From contig CAJXLT010000005.1 of the NCBI GenBank assembly GCA_913056365.1, forward strand, positions 1 through 64,000: 64,000 bases of DNA, given 5' to 3'. Under the pieces are notes generated by a model. It saw only the letters and a list, made by a program, of their open reading frames with translations, ran no database searches and had not been told where the DNA came from. Within the stretch, counting starts at the first letter, position 1, and the number at the start of each line of letters is the position of its first letter. This document shows, in pieces, positions 60,967-64,000 of the stretch. Origin of the DNA: an uncultured Paenibacillaceae bacterium (GTDB lineage Bacteria; Bacillota; Bacilli; Paenibacillales; K13). The position numbers and the translations under genes are program-made.

Positions 60967-62490
60967 CTAGATGAAGAAATCTACGGTCAGGTGGAATATC
61001 TGCTCGATATAGCCGATAATCGGCTTCGGGAATATACCCATCAGGATCGTTGCACCCGCACAGATCCAGACAGTCAGCTGCTGCGCCCAGCCTGCGTGAA
61101 GCCGTTCAGATGGCGCATGACTGCGCATGAACATCTGGCGGATGATGCCGAAGTAATAGTAGAACGAGATAACGCTTGTAATGATCATAATCGCGGCAAG
61201 CCAGTACTTCGCTACAGCAACAGTGCCGAGCAAAATGTAGAACTTCCCGAAGAAGCCGCCGGTAATCGGCAAGCCTGCCAATGACAGCACCAAGATGACC
61301 ATACCTGCTGCTAGCGCTGGATTACGGTAGTACAGCCCGTCGAAGGCTGACATCTCCTCGTGCCCTGCGCTTCGGCTAACCGCTATCAGAGCGGCGAAGG
61401 CGCCGATATTCATGAACAAGTAAGCGGCGAGATAGTAGTACAGCTCGGTAAAGTTCGAATAGTGCATCGGTCCGAACTCAGCTGCCAACGGCACGAGCAA
61501 ATACCCTGCGTTCGCAATGCCTGAATAGGCGAGCAACCGCTTCATATTGTGCTGCTTCAATGCCATCGCATTGCCGAGAATCATCGATGCAGCAGCGATA
61601 ATCGCGATGATGAGGAACAGATCATCGTGAATCGGCGTATCACTGTCTCCCACGTTGAAGTAGACGTTGTAGAGAATGCGGAACAGCAGCGCCAACGCCG
61701 CACCCTTCGACACGACCGCTAAGAATGCCGTAACCGGTGTGTGCGCCCCTTGATACACATCCGGCGCCCATGCGTGGAACGGCGCAGATGCGATCTTGAA
61801 GGCGAAGCCCGCCAGCATCAGGAAGAAGCTCATGTAGACGAGCCCGCTCATCGAAGGGTCGATGAAGCGAAGCTCTGCATTCATCGCTGCCATATTCGTA
61901 GTGCCTGTCACGCCGTACAGGAACGACATGCCGTACAGAATGAAGGCAGTAGAGATACCGCCGAGCACGACATACTTGAATGCCGACTCATTGGACTTCT
62001 GGTCGTTCTTCTTCAAGCCGACCATAATATATGACGTTATGCTGAGCAGCTCGAGACCGACGAACAACGTAATCAGGTCGCCTGAGGAGACCATCACCAT
62101 CGCCCCGAGCGCAGCTGGCAGAAACAAGTAATAATATTCCCCTTGATGCGGAATATCCTCGTCCTTGACCGTCCCGAAGCTCATCAGCACCGTCAGGAAT
62201 GTTCCTGTAAGAATGAACAGCTTCAGCAGATTGCCGAAATCATCAACCCGGTAGCTTTGCGCTAGCAGCTGTATTGCCTCCGCATCCGCCCCGTTGTACA
62301 TCCGCATGGCGATAACTACGAATACTGCGGATACAGCCAAGCTGAGCAGTGTCAATCCGCCAAGCCACGACCGATTGAACCGGCGTGGCACAACAAGATC
62401 GAGCAAAGACAGAAGTATAGCCGCGATCACAAGCGTCAACTCAGGTCCAAGATATCGCAAGTCCGCGAATGCCAGTTGCATCATTTGCAT
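60967..62490 (-). CDS. nuoN: NADH-quinone oxidoreductase subunit N (NuoN)
   Basis: A 507-residue antiporter-like proton-pumping subunit of respiratory complex I, with about 14 membrane spans. Characteristic blocks are ELLSITSYIMVGLKKND near residue 148, FKIASAPFHAWAPDVYQGAHTP near 232 (cited as APFHAWAPDVYQGAHTP) with its pump-channel Lys/His neighbourhood, and LAYSGIANAGYLLVP near 315. The ATG at 62490 follows AGGAGGTTAG by 6 nt and lies 4 bp after nuoM. Position as the last nuo gene before a terminator is standard. The rest of the operon continues off the right edge. Confidence 0.97.
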   Translation of the reverse strand: MQMMQLAFADLRYLGPELTLVIAAILLSLLDLVVPRRFNRSWLGGLTLLSLAVSAVFVVIAMRMYNGADAEAIQLLAQSYRVDDFGNLLKLFILTGTFLTVLMSFGTVKDEDIPHQGEYYYLFLPAALGAMVMVSSGDLITLFVGLELLSITSYIMVGLKKNDQKSNESAFKYVVLGGISTAFILYGMSFLYGVTGTTNMAAMNAELRFIDPSMSGLVYMSFFLMLAGFAFKIASAPFHAWAPDVYQGAHTPVTAFLAVVSKGAALALLFRILYNVYFNVGDSDTPIHDDLFLIIAIIAAASMILGNAMALKQHNMKRLLAYSGIANAGYLLVPLAAEFGPMHYSNFTELYYYLAAYLFMNIGAFAALIAVSRSAGHEEMSAFDGLYYRNPALAAGMVILVLSLAGLPITGGFFGKFYILLGTVAVAKYWLAAIMIITSVISFYYYFGIIRQMFMRSHAPSERLHAGWAQQLTVWICAGATILMGIFPKPIIGYIEQIFHLTVDFFI

Positions 62491-62494
62491 CGCT

Positions 62495-64000
62495 CTAACC
62501 TCCTATCCTTGCAAGCATACTGCTTAATGCGTGGTGCAGCGGTTCACTTAGCACAGACGGGTAAATGCCGAGCAGCACGATGAAGGCTGTCAGTACGATC
62601 ATCGGGATCGCCTCCGTCAACCTCGCATCCCGCAATACCGTACCGTCTTCCTGGAATTTCTCCGGAAGTTGTCCGTACGTAATGGCAAGCACCCCGCGCA
62701 GCACGTACACAGCTGTAATAATGATACCTAAAGCGCCGACGATCGCCAGCACCGGCATCGTCTCGAACAAGCCGAGGAACGCGAGGAATTCGCTGACGAA
62801 TCCACTCATGCCCGGCAAACCTAAGGATGCCAAGCCGCCTACGAGCAGCATGCCGCTCATGAATGGCATCGCCTTCGCCAAGCCGCCGAGGCGATTCAGC
62901 TCGGTCGTATTCGTACGCTCAATGATGCTGCCGACAATAAGGAACAGCAGCGCAGAGATCAAGCCGTGCGAGACGAGCTGGAAGGCCGCCCCTTGCAAGC
63001 CGGTCACATTGAGCGCAGCAATCCCGAGCAGCACGATACCCATATGACTGATGCTGGAATAAGCCAGAATCAATCTAAATTCCTTCTGCACTAGTGCAAG
63101 CACTGCGCCGTACAGAATGTTCACAACCCCGACGATGCCGATCAACAACGCGAAGGTCTGCGCCTGTTCAGGCAGCAGTTCGACACCGAAGCGCAGCAGA
63201 CCGTATGCGCCCATCTTCAGCAAGATGCCGGAGTGAATCATAACGACTGATGGCGGCGCTTCGATATGCACCTTCAGCATCCACGTATGGAACGGGAAGA
63301 TCGGCAGCTTAATGCCGAACGCAATGAGCAGCATGAGGAAGATCCATTCCTTCATCGCCAATCCCATATAGAACGGATTCGCCGTACCGACACGGTCATG
63401 ATGTACATTCGCGTATGAGCCCGGATCTTGCAAGTTCTGATAGATCGTGCCGACATCCCCGCTGTATATAAGCTGTAGCGGTTGTGTCGGGTCTTCCTGC
63501 GGTGTTGAGAATCCCGCTGTGTTGATCAGCATCAGGAAGGCGATCAGCATAATCGCCGAGCCAATCCCGTTATAGATAAGGAACTTGTTCGCCGCTTTCT
63601 CTCTGTCCGAGAAGCCCCATATACCGATTAAGAAGAACATCGGGATGAGTGTAGCCTCGAAGAACAAGAAGAACAAGAACAAGTCACGGGACAGGAACAC
63701 CCCGAACATGCCGATCTGCAAGATCAGAAACCAGAGATAGAAGGTTTTCCAGCGCTTCTTGATATGCACAGATGCGAAGGCAGCCATGCTGCTAATCAGA
63801 GCGGTTAAGAACGCCAGCGCCCCGCTCAATCCATCTGCACCAAGCGAGTAGTTGAACTGATATATCAGTTTCTCCGCAGCGTTCAAGTTAGGCGCCTCTT
63901 GATTCAACGCAATCTCGATCCAAGTCGCCTTCTCTTCATACTGCATGCCTTCCAGGTCATGATCCAGACCAATGAACATCCAGCCAGCCAGCACTAGCGA
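62495..64000 (-). CDS. nuoM: NADH-quinone oxidoreductase subunit M (NuoM), 5' end outside the window
   Basis: The visible 501 codons cover all but roughly the first 20-40 residues of NuoM, the second antiporter-like complex I subunit. Conserved stretches include FFLFFEATLIPMFFLIG with the key Glu near the start, LPIFPFHTWMLKVHIEAPP, AYSSISHMGIVLLG and GMSGFVSEFLAFLG. Many membrane spans are visible. The frame is open to base 64000; the apparent GTG near 63994 lies inside the coding sequence and is not taken as the start. nuoN follows after 4 bp. Partial gene at the right boundary. Confidence 0.96.
   Translation of the reverse strand, partial: SLVLAGWMFIGLDHDLEGMQYEEKATWIEIALNQEAPNLNAAEKLIYQFNYSLGADGLSGALAFLTALISSMAAFASVHIKKRWKTFYLWFLILQIGMFGVFLSRDLFLFFLFFEATLIPMFFLIGIWGFSDREKAANKFLIYNGIGSAIMLIAFLMLINTAGFSTPQEDPTQPLQLIYSGDVGTIYQNLQDPGSYANVHHDRVGTANPFYMGLAMKEWIFLMLLIAFGIKLPIFPFHTWMLKVHIEAPPSVVMIHSGILLKMGAYGLLRFGVELLPEQAQTFALLIGIVGVVNILYGAVLALVQKEFRLILAYSSISHMGIVLLGIAALNVTGLQGAAFQLVSHGLISALLFLIVGSIIERTNTTELNRLGGLAKAMPFMSGMLLVGGLASLGLPGMSGFVSEFLAFLGLFETMPVLAIVGALGIIITAVYVLRGVLAITYGQLPEKFQEDGTVLRDARLTEAIPMIVLTAFIVLLGIYPSVLSEPLHHALSSMLARIGG

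Noticed and set aside
62495-63994. GTG near 63994 as the nuoM start
   Set aside because: The frame is open to the window edge, and NuoM homologues have an additional N-terminal stretch, so the gene is cut by the boundary.

Overview
The window looks like the chromosome of an endospore-forming, flagellated, S-layered member of the Paenibacillaceae (Paenibacillus or a close relative). The evidence is: spoIIID, spoIIQ, spoIID and an alpha/beta-type SASP; an mbl-flhO-flhP block next to murA as in Bacillus; SLH-domain surface proteins with the CsaB pyruvyltransferase; and a multi-subunit nuo complex I. Nearly all genes lie on the minus strand. The one confident plus-strand gene is at 22937-23881. 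Genus is inferred from gene content only.

Layout from left to right. (1) 1-2810: apparent 5' end of a group IIC intron just beyond the metK terminator, then metK, a SASP gene and two small membrane or exported proteins. (2) 2947-22632: a 20-kb exopolysaccharide or glycan locus read leftward from a promoter near 22.7 kb. It encodes Wzz, a UDP-GlcNAc 4,6-dehydratase, an O-antigen-ligase-like protein with TPRs, a GT2, a Wzy-like polymerase, a GT4, two sulfotransferases, a Wzx flippase, the EpsL/EpsM/EpsN trio, a UDP-glucuronate 4-epimerase, UDP-glucose dehydrogenase, a VanZ-like protein, APS kinase and PAP phosphatase. The 10.1-17 kb part is much more AT-rich than its flanks, like an exchangeable cassette. 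(3) 22937-37649: cell-surface proteins. These are two stalk-domain (copper amine oxidase-like) exoproteins, a 721-aa exported protein, a probable S-layer protein, a second very large SLH protein, and an MBOAT/SGNH acylation pair. (4) 37965-46651: a putative nuclease-fold/HTH protein, a repeat-rich spacer, then the secondary cell wall polymer genes tagO-like, tagA-like, csaB, DUF5693 and a phosphohexomutase. (5) 46730-57396: fabZ, pgsA, EpuA-like, flhP, flhO, mbl, spoIIID, spoIIQ, spoIID, murA and DUF1146, largely as in Bacillus. (6) 57404-60217: an SLH-anchored subtilisin. (7) 60967-64000: nuoN and the 3' part of nuoM.

The genes suggest one surface programme. The glycan locus can build a bacillosamine-type initiating sugar and uronic acids, and it carries both sulfotransferases and the enzymes that make PAPS and remove PAP. 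This points to a sulfated surface glycan. A ligase-like protein in the same operon and an S-layer gene 4.5 kb away raise the possibility that the glycan is put on protein. The SLH proteins would be held by the pyruvylated polymer made by tagO/tagA/csaB.

The intergenic spacers hold several unrelated families of degenerate repeats, at 39.1, 48.0, 48.25/60.45 and 55.4 kb. Three of them have a 51-bp spacing. These are the least explained structures in the window.
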